A stretch of DNA of 64,000 nt from Pseudoalteromonas sp. SMS1 (GCF_021530565.1 NZ_JAKGBI010000002.1:62001-126000); one strand, 5' to 3'; positions 18,473 to 27,430 are shown, counted from the first letter of the stretch. Translations and numbers: made by a program. Notes: generated from the letters alone by a model not told the origin.

Positions 18473-20041
18473 ATGGAACTACTTTATTTTGCAATCGCTT
18501 TCGCTTGTGGGTTTTCGGTTTACCAACTCAAGCTACCCCCGTTAATCGGATTCCTAATGGCAGGCTTCATTCTCAATCTTATGGGCCAGCAAACCACCCC
18601 TTTACTCTCTCAATTAGCTGATTTGGGTGTCACCATCTTATTGTTTAGTATTGGCTTAAAACTCAGAGTCAAAAACTTAGTGAAACCACAAGTGTGGGCA
18701 CCTGCAACATTGCATATTATTTTAAGTAGCGCCTTCTTTGCTTCATTATTACTGCTGTTAGGCTTGATGCAGCTTCCCTTGTTCGATCAACTCGATCTAC
18801 AAAGTGCATTACTGGTAGGGTTTGCTTTCAGTTTTTCGAGCACTGTTTTCGCTGTAAAGGTGCTTGAAGAACGAGGTGAGATGGCCAGCTTACACGGTAA
18901 AATCGCCATTGGTATCTTGGTCATGCAAGATATTTTTGCCGTCGTGTTCTTAGCCGTCAGTACCGGTAAAGTGCCAAATATTTGGGCACTGGCACTTATT
19001 GCTGGCTTGTTTGTCTTCCGTTCAGTGATGTTCTGGGTATTAAGCCGCTCCAAACATGGTGAGCTGCTACCTTTGTTTGGATTCTTCTTTGCACTTGTTG
19101 TGGGTTACCACGCCTTCGAATTTGCGGGGCTAAAAGGCGACCTTGGTGCGCTCATTATTGGTATGCTATTTGCGCCACATAAAAAGGCCAGCGAATTATC
19201 TAAATCATTGTTAAATTTAAAGAACGTGCTTCTGGTTGGCTTTTTCCTCAACATTGGTCTCAATGCCAGCATTTCAACTCATGCACTTCTTATTGGCTTA
19301 TTATTGGTGCTCGTCCTGCCAGTTAAAGTTATGCTCTATTATGTGCTGACTAATCGCTTCAGATTGCGAGCTCGTACGTCACTACTGAGTGCCTTTACAC
19401 TCTCCAACTACAGCGAGTTTGGGCTTATTGTCTGTGCCGTGGCAGCCAGCAGCGGTCTTATCGCGCCAGATTGGTTGGCCGTCGTCGCGATTGCGGTCTC
19501 TTTTACCTTCATCCTCGCGTCTCCACTAAACAAACGATCAAATGAGCTATATGTAAAATTTGAACATATTTTACTGCGCTTTGAGAGCCCACACCGTTTA
19601 GAAGAAGAGCTCCCTGTTAACTTAACCGATACGCGCATCGTTATTTTCGGCATGGGTCGCATAGGCACCGGCGCCTATGAAACAATTCAAAGCTCTCACC
19701 CTGGCTCTGTAGCAGGGATCGATATCAAACCAGAAGTGGTAGACAAACATATTCAGCGCGGCAGACGCGTGCTGTTGGCCGATGCCACAGACCCTGACTT
19801 TTGGCAACGCGTGAATCATTCAAGTGTCGAAATGGTCATGCTTGCCATGCCAAAACATATGCAAAATATCTATGCCTTGGAACAGCTGCAAGCTTCGGGT
19901 TATAAGGGGCAAGTCACTGCTATCGCAAATTATCCAGACCAACAAAAAGAATTGGAAGATATGGGGGTTCACTCAACTTATAACTTCTATTTGGAAGCGG
20001 GTAGCGGCTTTGCAGAGCACGTAAAAGAAAAATTATTCTAA
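18473..20041 (+). CDS. Kef-type monovalent cation:proton antiporter with RCK domain
   Basis: A 522-residue inner-membrane CPA2-family antiporter. The N-terminal 370 or so residues form about 12 membrane helices with family features such as LPPLIGFLMAGFILN, the ALLVGFAFSFSSTVFAVKVLEE helix and GALIIGMLFAPH. The C-terminal part is an RCK/TrkA-N nucleotide-binding domain with VIFGMGRIGTGAYE (about 390-403) and DATDPDFW. It resembles KefB/KefC/YbaL in layout but lacks an obvious glutathione-gating partner gene (KefF/KefG) nearby, so potassium versus sodium specificity is open. Confidence 0.9.
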   Translation: MELLYFAIAFACGFSVYQLKLPPLIGFLMAGFILNLMGQQTTPLLSQLADLGVTILLFSIGLKLRVKNLVKPQVWAPATLHIILSSAFFASLLLLLGLMQLPLFDQLDLQSALLVGFAFSFSSTVFAVKVLEERGEMASLHGKIAIGILVMQDIFAVVFLAVSTGKVPNIWALALIAGLFVFRSVMFWVLSRSKHGELLPLFGFFFALVVGYHAFEFAGLKGDLGALIIGMLFAPHKKASELSKSLLNLKNVLLVGFFLNIGLNASISTHALLIGLLLVLVLPVKVMLYYVLTNRFRLRARTSLLSAFTLSNYSEFGLIVCAVAASSGLIAPDWLAVVAIAVSFTFILASPLNKRSNELYVKFEHILLRFESPHRLEEELPVNLTDTRIVIFGMGRIGTGAYETIQSSHPGSVAGIDIKPEVVDKHIQRGRRVLLADATDPDFWQRVNHSSVEMVMLAMPKHMQNIYALEQLQASGYKGQVTAIANYPDQQKELEDMGVHSTYNFYLEAGSGFAEHVKEKLF

Positions 20042-20053
20042 TTTTATTCTTCA

Positions 20054-20095
20054 AGTTCTCAGAACCTTAAAAGGGTACTGAGAACTATTTTTATT
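20054..20095 (+). terminator. Intrinsic terminator of the antiporter gene
   Basis: A 9-bp perfect stem (AGTTCTCAG/CTGAGAACT) with a 15-base loop, followed by ATTTTTATTTT, starting 12 bases past the stop codon. Confidence 0.75.
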
Positions 20096-20214
20096 TTCCT
20101 GTCATATACTTACATCTAGACGTCTAAAATCACTCCCTATTTTCAAGCATTTTTTGTAATAGTGCGATTTACAAAACTTTACATCGAAGTTAGTAATTCG
20201 ACCGCGAAAAAGAG

Positions 20215-20256
20215 TACACTGGCTACGTCATTTAGAGAGCGTGTCTCTAATTTTTG
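20215..20256 (+). promoter_or_regulatory. Possible -10 box followed by terminator-like hairpin
   Basis: TACACT at 20215-20220 resembles a -10 box; no clear -35 is seen. About 12 bases later a perfect 7-bp stem TTAGAGA/TCTCTAA (20232-20250) is followed by five T. A second candidate promoter (TTGTAC, 17-base spacer, TATATG) lies just after it at 20254-20282 and could drive the small downstream gene on its own. Confidence 0.4.
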
Positions 20257-20332
20257 TACTTAAATCTTATACTTAGTATATGGTTTTAGGAACAAACAAA
20301 AAATTCTATTTAGATAGTTAATGAGGGTTTGC

Positions 20333-20617
20333 ATGAGCAAAAATAAGTTAAATTCGTACTTTCCAGCAGCTGTTGACGATGTCAATGCAGCCCCGTTTTC
20401 CGACATTCAAAAACGCTTGGATGACATTCAGGACTCAGGAATGACAGCGCTAGCCATTAGAAATATTTTATTTCATAAGATGCTCGATTTACACGCCGTG
20501 CCGCAAGACCATTTTTTACGAAATGAGTCTACCCCTGACAGACTGGATGACCCAAGTTTAATAAACAAATTAAACGAGTTAGGTTTTCATCGCACAGCAC
20601 GACGTGTCATGCACTAA
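20333..20617 (+). CDS. Small protein of unknown function
   Basis: A 94-residue, soluble, probably helical protein that I do not recognise. I chose ATG 20333 because GAGGG lies at 20324-20328; an in-frame ATG at 20321 overlaps that site. The sequence has polar helices (DIQKRLDDIQDSG, INKLNELGFHRTARRVMH), no signal peptide, no membrane segment and no cysteine. It stands alone between the antiporter terminator and the convergent desaturase gene. A clear ribosome-binding site and good codon usage support it as real. Confidence 0.65.
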   Translation: MSKNKLNSYFPAAVDDVNAAPFSDIQKRLDDIQDSGMTALAIRNILFHKMLDLHAVPQDHFLRNESTPDRLDDPSLINKLNELGFHRTARRVMH

Positions 20618-20681
20618 CCGTAGAAACGATTTCTGAGGAGCCTACTCTCCTCTAACCAGGCTGGCAATGCCCGTCGCCAGC

Positions 20682-21668
20682 CTATCTTCCCTTTTCATCT
20701 CGCATCTTCTTGCGCACCGTAAACGTCGGTCTACACGCCTTTAAGCAGGCCACAACAGGTTTAATATAAATGGCCAATAGAGAGTCATGTCCGGCATCGT
20801 ATTTACCAACCCCGATTGAAATGTTTTTCGCTTCGGAAGCCCTGACTAAGCTGCCGCCTAAACGGTCCCATATTGCGAGCGCAGATCCGATATTGGTATC
20901 AAAATGTTTTGGGTTATCGCTGTGGTGTATCTGATGTTGAGCCGGGCTAATAAACCAACCTTCTAGCTTATCCCCCCAACTGAACCAAATATGTGAATGG
21001 CGTAGGTTAGACCCACAGATATTAAACACAAATACAAACAGATTCGCGCCTAAAATATCAAACATACTCAGTGCCGCGCCAAAAAAGAAGTAGCCAAGCC
21101 CGACAACAATGCCTTGTGTGAGTGCCATCCGACAAGCATAAAAATAGCTTTCTATCGGGTGTGAACGATAGATGGTGAATGGCGTCAGCACTTTTGCGGA
21201 GTGATGAACTTTGTGGATTTCCCATAAACAAGGGACTTTATGTAATGCTAGATGTAAAAGATAGCGGGTTAAATCGTCAATCAAAAACAGCATCAACGTA
21301 AACAACCCAACCACAACAAACGGTGGCCACTGAAGATGCAACGAAGGACCAAACAGGGCTTCCATAAAGTCTGAAATGGCAATCGCTACAGGCACCATGG
21401 TCAATACAATGGGCGCAAAACTCAGTGCTTTAATAATCCGATTAATAATAAACAAGCAGTAATCCTGCTTAGCACTCTCATGAAGCCACACTGACTTGGG
21501 GAAAAGGAAATGCCAAAAGCCTTTAAATGACCTAGCTTGAGTTGTTGCACAATACACAAACGCAGCCATCACACCAGCGGAGGCTAGGTATAACCAAAAG
21601 ATACGCTTGTTCGCGTCTACAAGATAACCAGGCAAGGTACTAAGACTTTGCCAAATCGTTTCAAACAT
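20682..21668 (-). CDS. Fatty acid hydroxylase / sterol desaturase family membrane protein
   Basis: A 328-residue integral membrane di-iron enzyme. Several membrane segments are visible (about 22-42, 75-95, 115-137, 185-215). The histidine clusters expected for a di-iron centre are present: HLALH (about 145), HKVHH (about 160), and HQIHH (about 247). The family hydroxylates or desaturates lipids or sterol-like substrates; the bacterial substrate is unknown. It follows the TonB receptor gene by 81 bases on the same strand, with no clear terminator between, so it might be its 3' neighbour in the transcript. Confidence 0.88.
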   Translation of the reverse strand: MFETIWQSLSTLPGYLVDANKRIFWLYLASAGVMAAFVYCATTQARSFKGFWHFLFPKSVWLHESAKQDYCLFIINRIIKALSFAPIVLTMVPVAIAISDFMEALFGPSLHLQWPPFVVVGLFTLMLFLIDDLTRYLLHLALHKVPCLWEIHKVHHSAKVLTPFTIYRSHPIESYFYACRMALTQGIVVGLGYFFFGAALSMFDILGANLFVFVFNICGSNLRHSHIWFSWGDKLEGWFISPAQHQIHHSDNPKHFDTNIGSALAIWDRLGGSLVRASEAKNISIGVGKYDAGHDSLLAIYIKPVVACLKACRPTFTVRKKMRDEKGR

Positions 21669-21749
21669 CTAACGTAAAAGCTCCGTGAGTTTTCAAAAAA
21701 GGCCACAAATGTGGCCTCATACAACAAATTCGTTAGATTAAGTGTTCAG

Positions 21750-23969
21750 TTAAAACTGATACTTATAACCTACCGTAAACTGTCTTGGCTTACCCGGGCG
21801 AGCACCATAAGGTCTACGACTGACAATCTTATCTTCATCTAACAAGTTATCAACCTTTAGGTACACTTGTCCGTACTTGTCAAAGTCGTAACTGGCCGAG
21901 AAATCAACTGTCGTCGATGAAGGGACTTCTTGACCTTCTAAGTACAAAGTGAACTCATCGGTCCCCACATTCCAGCTTGTGCCTGACGCTTCTTCCATAG
22001 CGCTAACGTATTTAACCGCTAATGAAGTACGCCAGTTGTCTGAGCTCAAACCAATATTGAAGCTAACTTGATGGTCAGGTAAATACGGCAGAGGATCACC
22101 GCTTTGTACCTTGCCCCACTGAGCAAATTTCGTGTAGCGCTCGTTCTTGAACTCGCCTTTAGTGTAGGTGTACACAAAGCCATAAGGTATGTCTAATTGC
22201 AAATTGAGAGGATAACGTTGACTAAATTGCGCTTCTAGACCATAGACGTGCGCCGCGCCACCGTTAAACTCAGCATCTTGTTGGTTGATATCACCACAAT
22301 TTGACTGACCGCAACTCTCTTTCAGATTACTATAATCATTAAAGAAGCTGACAACTTCAAACTGCGTTACCCCATCGTTGTAACGGCCACCAAACTCATA
22401 GTTGGTACTTTTCTCAATTTCTATTTCAGCTGGTTGCGCTGGCGATGCAGGAGAAAACCCGCGATGTACGCCAAACAAGATACCGGCATCTTCACTCAAC
22501 TGATAAAAACCACTCACCCCAGGCAACCAAATTCGTGTGGTTTTGTCTTGCCATTTATTTGGGTTGTTGTTGTCATGGTAATGCATGTCCATTAACTCAC
22601 CACGCACACCCACCCCAATTGTCAATGCGTCAAACTTAATTTGGTCTTCAACATATACTGACAAAGCTTGAGTATTCTCAACATTAAGCGTCGTAAAGCG
22701 CTTGCTGCCTTCAACGAGAGAAGATACACCAGACTTCATATTATAGCTTTCTTCGAAGTGCTTTCGCTCAATTTCATCTTCATGGAAGCGAACACCAAAA
22801 GAGATGTCATGCTCTAAATCAAACAGGTTAAGCGTCACATCACCATCGAATTGAATACCCTGTGAGTAATATTCACGGTCATTGGTACCCATTGTCAAAA
22901 AGTCCGTCGCACCAGGGACAATGGAATCCTGTTCGCCTTTTAAAATTTCATACAGACGCTGATTATTGTCTGATTCCAGATTGTACAAGACTTCTTGTGG
23001 CGACTTCCCAGAAATGCTATTCAGCTTTAACCATGCGCGTTCATAATCATTACGGTAAATACGCGTAGTTAAATTTAAATTTTCGCCAGATACATTATGT
23101 GTGAACATAATCTGCTGATGTTTGGTATCCATTTTCGCAGGGGCTGTTGCTGCATAACGACGATATGGATTTTCAGCAAAATCGGCTTCCGTCAAACCTA
23201 GGTAGGTCTCATCCGATATCTCATCTGCATAGCTCAATTTCAAGCCAAATGTATGCTCTAAATTATCTTGCTTTAAGCGATAATTGAACTTGGCAAGAAT
23301 ATCGTTCTTGTCAAACCCCGTGTCTCCGCCACCATCAAGTTCTTTAAAACCATCTGCTTGAACATTCACCGCTTCAAGTAAAAATCCGATGTTGTTAATG
23401 ACCGAGCCATAATAACCATGCGCTTTTGTGTAACCGTCACCACCAGCTGCAATATCAATTGCGCCCTCTGTGAACTCAGGTACCTGACGTGTCACTAAGT
23501 TCAGCGCGCCAGCTATCGTTTGAGGGCCATGCTTAATTGCGGCGGGGCCTTTAAACACTTCAACAGCAGTCATTCGGGTAGTTTGCGGAAAATAGTAAGC
23601 GGCAGGTGCCGAGTATGGCGCAGGGCCAATCAACACCCCGTCTTCCATAATCGTAATTTTTTTACTACGCTCGGGGGTTACGCCACGAAAGCCAATATTT
23701 GGTCGAAGACCATAACCATCTTCTTCGCGGATATTCACACCAGGCACAGAAGACAACACACGATGAATATCATCGTATTCGTACTCACCTAACTTTTCTT
23801 CAGTCAACAGTGTCGCAGAGCCGGCTTCCGTTCTTAATTTGTCGTAATGACTGATGATTTGAATATGCTCGATATCATCCTGGTCATTGTCTTGGGCATA
23901 AGCGCTCGGTAGTGCAATCGCAACCGCCAATGCCAATAGTGATTTATTCATACGCGGGTACTTAGTCAT
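21750..23969 (-). CDS. TonB-dependent receptor, FecA-like (probable iron chelate uptake)
   Basis: A 739-residue outer-membrane receptor. It has a signal peptide (MNKSLLALAVAIALPSAYA after a short extension), a plug with LRTEAGSATLLTEEKL, VLSSVPGVNIREEDGYG, LRPNIGFRGVTPERSKKI and GAPAAIKHGPQTIAGALN-like features typical of the FecA branch, and a barrel ending in QFTVGYKYQF. I chose ATG 23969, preceded by AGGTGA and overlapping the imelysin stop by eight bases, indicating translational coupling. The partner imelysin gene and the absence of a FecR-like N-terminal extension suggest iron capture without a surface-signalling circuit. Iron as substrate is inferred. Confidence 0.9.
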   Translation of the reverse strand: MTKYPRMNKSLLALAVAIALPSAYAQDNDQDDIEHIQIISHYDKLRTEAGSATLLTEEKLGEYEYDDIHRVLSSVPGVNIREEDGYGLRPNIGFRGVTPERSKKITIMEDGVLIGPAPYSAPAAYYFPQTTRMTAVEVFKGPAAIKHGPQTIAGALNLVTRQVPEFTEGAIDIAAGGDGYTKAHGYYGSVINNIGFLLEAVNVQADGFKELDGGGDTGFDKNDILAKFNYRLKQDNLEHTFGLKLSYADEISDETYLGLTEADFAENPYRRYAATAPAKMDTKHQQIMFTHNVSGENLNLTTRIYRNDYERAWLKLNSISGKSPQEVLYNLESDNNQRLYEILKGEQDSIVPGATDFLTMGTNDREYYSQGIQFDGDVTLNLFDLEHDISFGVRFHEDEIERKHFEESYNMKSGVSSLVEGSKRFTTLNVENTQALSVYVEDQIKFDALTIGVGVRGELMDMHYHDNNNPNKWQDKTTRIWLPGVSGFYQLSEDAGILFGVHRGFSPASPAQPAEIEIEKSTNYEFGGRYNDGVTQFEVVSFFNDYSNLKESCGQSNCGDINQQDAEFNGGAAHVYGLEAQFSQRYPLNLQLDIPYGFVYTYTKGEFKNERYTKFAQWGKVQSGDPLPYLPDHQVSFNIGLSSDNWRTSLAVKYVSAMEEASGTSWNVGTDEFTLYLEGQEVPSSTTVDFSASYDFDKYGQVYLKVDNLLDEDKIVSRRPYGARPGKPRQFTVGYKYQF

Positions 23970-25260
23970 TGTCACCTGCCGATGTTTGAGGAAGTTCCAG
24001 TGCCAGCTTATTGATAAAGTCATTTTTAAGCTCGTCAGTCACGTTTTTAACTTTGGTATGTACTTCAGTTACTTTTGCAGTCTCATCTGCAATAGCCTGC
24101 TGCAGCGAACCATCTATAGCAAGCAGCGCCGCTTCAGCTTCTTCAATGCCAGCTAACATACGCTGTTTCACTTCAGTGCCATCCTCAGCATCAAGGAAGT
24201 CGTCAAATCCCAAAGTGTTGTCAGTATTGCTACCCTCTCCGGTAAAGATTTGTTTAAATGCGCGGAGATTAGCAAGTAAATTTTCTTTTGAATGCGCTGA
24301 GATATCAGACTCAACATCTTGTGGGCAGCTTTCAAAGCCACAACTGTTTACAAATAGCCCAAGTGGCGTGCCAAGTTTCTTGTCCTTCAGCTCTTCAGTC
24401 ATATAGAAAAGGGCTTTAGAGATCTCGTTCAAGGCCAAATGAGGGGTGTCAAATGAAGAACCCGGCTCACCCGCATTTAATAGCTGATTAGCAAAGCCAC
24501 TGTCACCTTGCCAGCGAGATAAAATTTCTGCGCTGTTATCTACGATGTCAGCAGATACCGTGTGCGCAAATTCACATCTGGCCACCTTTCGCTCATTGAT
24601 AGTGCGTCCATTCCAAGGCGCTAATGCATCGTTCTCAAAGGTACAGTTGTGATCATAATTGGTATTGAACAAGGCATGTTCGATTGCAATTAATCCTTTG
24701 CGGTCTGACGTGCGTGTTTTAATGTCATAAGGAAGGCTTGCGTTGCCATTAATAATACCTGCTTCATGATACACCACATCTAGGTCAATGCTGCAAAGTG
24801 CGCCACCAGCTGGCCACGAGTAAATATTACCCTTTAATTCTTTGCCATTTGTCAGAAGTGGACCAACCTGCATTAACTCAACATACTGCCAACTACTCAT
24901 CGCTGCACGCCAACTGTCTTTTGCTTGCTCATGGAGGCTATCTGTGTTGTCTGCTTGTGCTTTGGCTGCACTGCAGTATTCGCCAATTTGAGCTTGTTGG
25001 GCTTGAGCATAACTATGGAATTGCGTTAAAGCTGGACTCAATACATTGTTCACTAAATTGGCGACCAAGGCAGCTTCATCAAATGTGGTTGGCTCAGTGG
25101 GTGTTGTTGGATCGGTTGGGTTAGTCGGGTTCGTTGGGTTCGTTGAACCATCATTGTTCACAAACTCTGAACCGGTTGTACTAGAACTACTTTCACCACA
25201 GCCGCTCAAAAGCAATGACACTGCAACAGCAACTGCGCTCAAAGGTTTTAACACTCTCAT
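23962..25260 (-). CDS. Imelysin-family (M75-like) lipoprotein
   Basis: A 432-residue lipoprotein with lipobox LLSGC (Cys 21), followed by a Thr/Pro/Asn-rich linker with NPT repeats (about 38-58) and a helical imelysin domain (about 62-420). Features of the family include WQYVELMQVGPL, YSWPAGG, and the IEHALF segment that corresponds to the GxHxxE-type metal region. Imelysins are periplasmic or outer-membrane proteins linked to iron uptake; proteolysis is doubtful. It is coupled to the FecA-like receptor by overlap and follows the DUF4856 gene by 88 bases. Confidence 0.88.
   Translation of the reverse strand: MRVLKPLSAVAVAVSLLLSGCGESSSSTTGSEFVNNDGSTNPTNPTNPTDPTTPTEPTTFDEAALVANLVNNVLSPALTQFHSYAQAQQAQIGEYCSAAKAQADNTDSLHEQAKDSWRAAMSSWQYVELMQVGPLLTNGKELKGNIYSWPAGGALCSIDLDVVYHEAGIINGNASLPYDIKTRTSDRKGLIAIEHALFNTNYDHNCTFENDALAPWNGRTINERKVARCEFAHTVSADIVDNSAEILSRWQGDSGFANQLLNAGEPGSSFDTPHLALNEISKALFYMTEELKDKKLGTPLGLFVNSCGFESCPQDVESDISAHSKENLLANLRAFKQIFTGEGSNTDNTLGFDDFLDAEDGTEVKQRMLAGIEEAEAALLAIDGSLQQAIADETAKVTEVHTKVKNVTDELKNDFINKLALELPQTSAGDND
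25092..25150 (-). repeat. Asn-Pro-Thr linker repeat within the imelysin gene
   Basis: Short tandem codon repeats encode NPTNPTNPTDPT and further Thr-Pro units between the lipid anchor and the imelysin domain. Such repeats are prone to length change; they probably act as a flexible tether. Confidence 0.6.
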
Positions 25261-25295
25261 TGCGATTCTCTTTTTTTGATACCTATAAATACAGC

Positions 25296-25327
25296 AAAAG
25301 GTTAGCCGCTCTAGCGACTAACCTTTT
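25296..25327 (-). terminator. Strong hairpin between the DUF4856 and imelysin genes
   Basis: A 10-bp perfect stem (AAAAGGTTAG/CTAACCTTTT) with an inner CGC/GCG extension lies 22 bases past the DUF4856 stop. The T run is only four long and is part of the stem, so it may be a partial terminator or an RNA-stabilising element that sets the relative amounts of the operon products. Confidence 0.6.
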
Positions 25328-25348
25328 CATAAATGTAAAGTGAGTTGA

Positions 25349-27130
25349 TTACCACTTTTCAACATTTTCAGCATCGAAGCTATATGCTTCAGCAATAATT
25401 GCACGTGCTTTTTCAAGGTCTGCAATATACGCATCGATCTTGTCAGCTTCAAGCACTGGCGCGTCACCCATTAGAGTATGGATTTCAGCGAATTTTTCAG
25501 CACTTACCGGTGAGAATGGGTTGAATTGGAAGTTCAATGCAAAGCCTTTCATTTCACCCCAGTACTTCGCAACTTTCTCAAATTTACTTGCATCAAATTC
25601 ACCTGACTTAATTTGAGTCAAGTTGCCATCTTCTTTAGCAATTGTGTAGTTGATGTAGTGGATAACAGTCGCTGCGATTGATTTTTCCCAGTTTAGGATT
25701 GCCTGATCACGGTACATTTCAAGCGCTTTTTTGTCGTCTTCGCTCCAATCAGCCACGTTTTTAGAGAAGTTTGCGTTGATCAGCGCACGACCTTTAATGA
25801 ACGCAGTTTGTGCTGAACCAGAGAAGTCCGTCGGGTTTGCGTTGCCAGCAGTTCCCTTGTCACGCTTAGATGCGTTGGTTGAGTTACCAAAGTTGTACTC
25901 TGTAAGCAGGTTGATTTTACCGTCTGAGTCCGCATCGTGATATGCAGAGCTTGAGATTTGCTCGTCACTGAACTCTAGGTAGTGTGTCGCTGCGCCGAAG
26001 TAACCATAGCCTTCGTCAAACTTGTGCTCAAGTTCTGTGTACGTCTTGCCTTCAGCTAGCACTGTATTGTCAGCAGACTTATCACCAATTGTTAGCTCGT
26101 CTAAGTAGTCGTCCGCACCTTGAGACAGTGCAACGGCACCGTTTAGGTGTTTTTGAATAAGTTGAACTAAGTCTAGGCCTTCAGGTGTTACATATAAGCT
26201 GTTAAGCGTGACCGTCGTTCCGTTGTGTGTAAACGTATTAGTTTCACCATTTTCAAACTTAGTGATTTGCGCTTCAACAAGGTCTAGGTAATACAATACC
26301 AAACCTTCTGGTGTTGATGGGTGACCACCGAATTCAGACCAACCAACTAGTGAACCGTTTTCTTCCCACGCCTTATTCATGTAAGTCGTGTCACGACCAG
26401 CTATCTTACCGCCTTCACCAGCAACTTTCTTAAGGCTAGAGATCTGACCTAAAGTGGTTTGTTCAGCATCCACACCCGATAAGAAAGTCAGTGCGTTATC
26501 TTGGCGAGATTCGTCAGCTGGCATCAAAATACCACGTACATCCGCTAAGATTTTTCTTAATTCTACAACATCGTTAATGCCTTCAGGACCCGTTTTCAAG
26601 GTGCCTAGTAGCTTTTTCGCTTCAGAGATAGCCGCTTGACGAGAAACCTGACCAGAATATGACACTGAAGATACACCATTATGGCCAAATTCATAGGTGT
26701 TCACACCTGCTGTTGCTGCCATATCAGTAATCGTAATTACGATTTCTTGCTCAGTCTTTTCACCTGCGCTGTCTTGTGCAGAAACAGTCAGCGTTACTTT
26801 CTGCTCAGCTTCTTGTTCAAAGTTGAGTGCATTTGCTGCCTTAAGTTTAAGCTGTCCTTCAACAATTTCAAAGCGTCCATCGCTTACAGTATAAGTTAGT
26901 GCATTTAGTGCGTCTGAGTCATCCGCAAATGTTACACCAGCTACCGCTTCACCTAACTTGTCTTCTTCAACTGCTACAGTGCCTAGCGTAATTGTTGGTG
27001 CTTTATTCGCTGGCGGAGTTGGAGTTGTAGGCGTTGTTGGGTTGTCATTGCTACTCGAGCCACCACACCCAGTTAAACCCATTGTTGCAGCTAAAACTGC
27101 AGTTGCAAGCAGAGACTTTCTTAATGCCAT
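25349..27130 (-). CDS. DUF4856 lipoprotein with N-terminal cadherin-like domain
   Basis: A 593-residue lipoprotein with lipobox LTGC (Cys 22), a short Thr/Pro linker and a cadherin/VCBS-like beta-sandwich (about 42-135, ADDSDALNALTYTVSDG). The large C-terminal part (about 140-593) begins NTYEFGHNGVSSVSYSGQ and includes WSEFGGHPSTPEGLVLYYLD and FNPFSPV, which I recognise as DUF4856, commonly found beside imelysin lipoproteins. I chose ATG 27130 after AGGAAG; the frame is open 12 codons further. It is the first gene of the putative iron-uptake operon. Its function is not established. Confidence 0.85.
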   Translation of the reverse strand: MALRKSLLATAVLAATMGLTGCGGSSSNDNPTTPTTPTPPANKAPTITLGTVAVEEDKLGEAVAGVTFADDSDALNALTYTVSDGRFEIVEGQLKLKAANALNFEQEAEQKVTLTVSAQDSAGEKTEQEIVITITDMAATAGVNTYEFGHNGVSSVSYSGQVSRQAAISEAKKLLGTLKTGPEGINDVVELRKILADVRGILMPADESRQDNALTFLSGVDAEQTTLGQISSLKKVAGEGGKIAGRDTTYMNKAWEENGSLVGWSEFGGHPSTPEGLVLYYLDLVEAQITKFENGETNTFTHNGTTVTLNSLYVTPEGLDLVQLIQKHLNGAVALSQGADDYLDELTIGDKSADNTVLAEGKTYTELEHKFDEGYGYFGAATHYLEFSDEQISSSAYHDADSDGKINLLTEYNFGNSTNASKRDKGTAGNANPTDFSGSAQTAFIKGRALINANFSKNVADWSEDDKKALEMYRDQAILNWEKSIAATVIHYINYTIAKEDGNLTQIKSGEFDASKFEKVAKYWGEMKGFALNFQFNPFSPVSAEKFAEIHTLMGDAPVLEADKIDAYIADLEKARAIIAEAYSFDAENVEKW

Positions 27131-27182
27131 TGGACGTCTTCCTATGAAAATTATTTGTATTTGCATTTTCTTAACGGGACAA

Positions 27183-27210
27183 AGTATACACAGACCTAAA
27201 TAGCAATCAA
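27183..27210 (-). promoter_or_regulatory. Sigma-70-type promoter of the DUF4856-imelysin-receptor operon
   Basis: TTGATT (27205-27210), 16-base spacer, TATACT (27183-27188) on the minus strand, placing the start near 27176, about 45 bases ahead of the first start codon. A match to five of six bases in the -10 box and four of six in the -35. Confidence 0.65.
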
Positions 27211-27220
27211 TATTATTTGC
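27202..27220 (-). promoter_or_regulatory. Possible Fur box overlapping the -35 region
   Basis: GCAAATAATATTGATTGCT matches the classical 19-base Fur consensus at 11 of 19 positions by eye and covers the -35 hexamer, a location that would block transcription. The match is modest, so Fur control is plausible from context rather than proven. Confidence 0.35.
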
Positions 27221-27393
27221 GTTGTTAAAAGTATGCGAATAGAAAGGTGGAGTTAAGATTAAATATAGAAGAGAAAATGAGAGTCACTAGCATTAATAAA
27301 TAAAAAATTGTAACTACATGTTTTAAAATGAAAATTAAAAATCATTTTCAGGAAAGTCTGCGATATCAAGTTTTTTCAAGTAGATGATGATTG

Positions 27394-27430
27394 ATTTATA
27401 GTTCGAAAAATTCGAACTATAAATTTTTTT
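27394..27430 (+). terminator. Perfect hairpin with plus-strand T run, no plus-strand gene
   Basis: A 14-bp perfect stem (ATTTATAGTTCGAA and its complement) with an AAA loop is followed on the plus strand by seven T, but on the minus strand by CAATC. It contains the stop codon of the minus-strand regulator gene. The orientation is that of a plus-strand terminator, although the only gene ending here is on the minus strand. Confidence 0.55.

Noticed and set aside
24011..24406. Plus-strand frame of 131 codons within the imelysin gene
   Set aside because: Low-complexity Ser/Ala text typical of an antisense shadow.
25092..25150. Tandem repeat considered as a CRISPR or mobile-element mark
   Set aside because: Units are three codons long and stay in frame as a Thr/Pro/Asn linker; there are no spacers.
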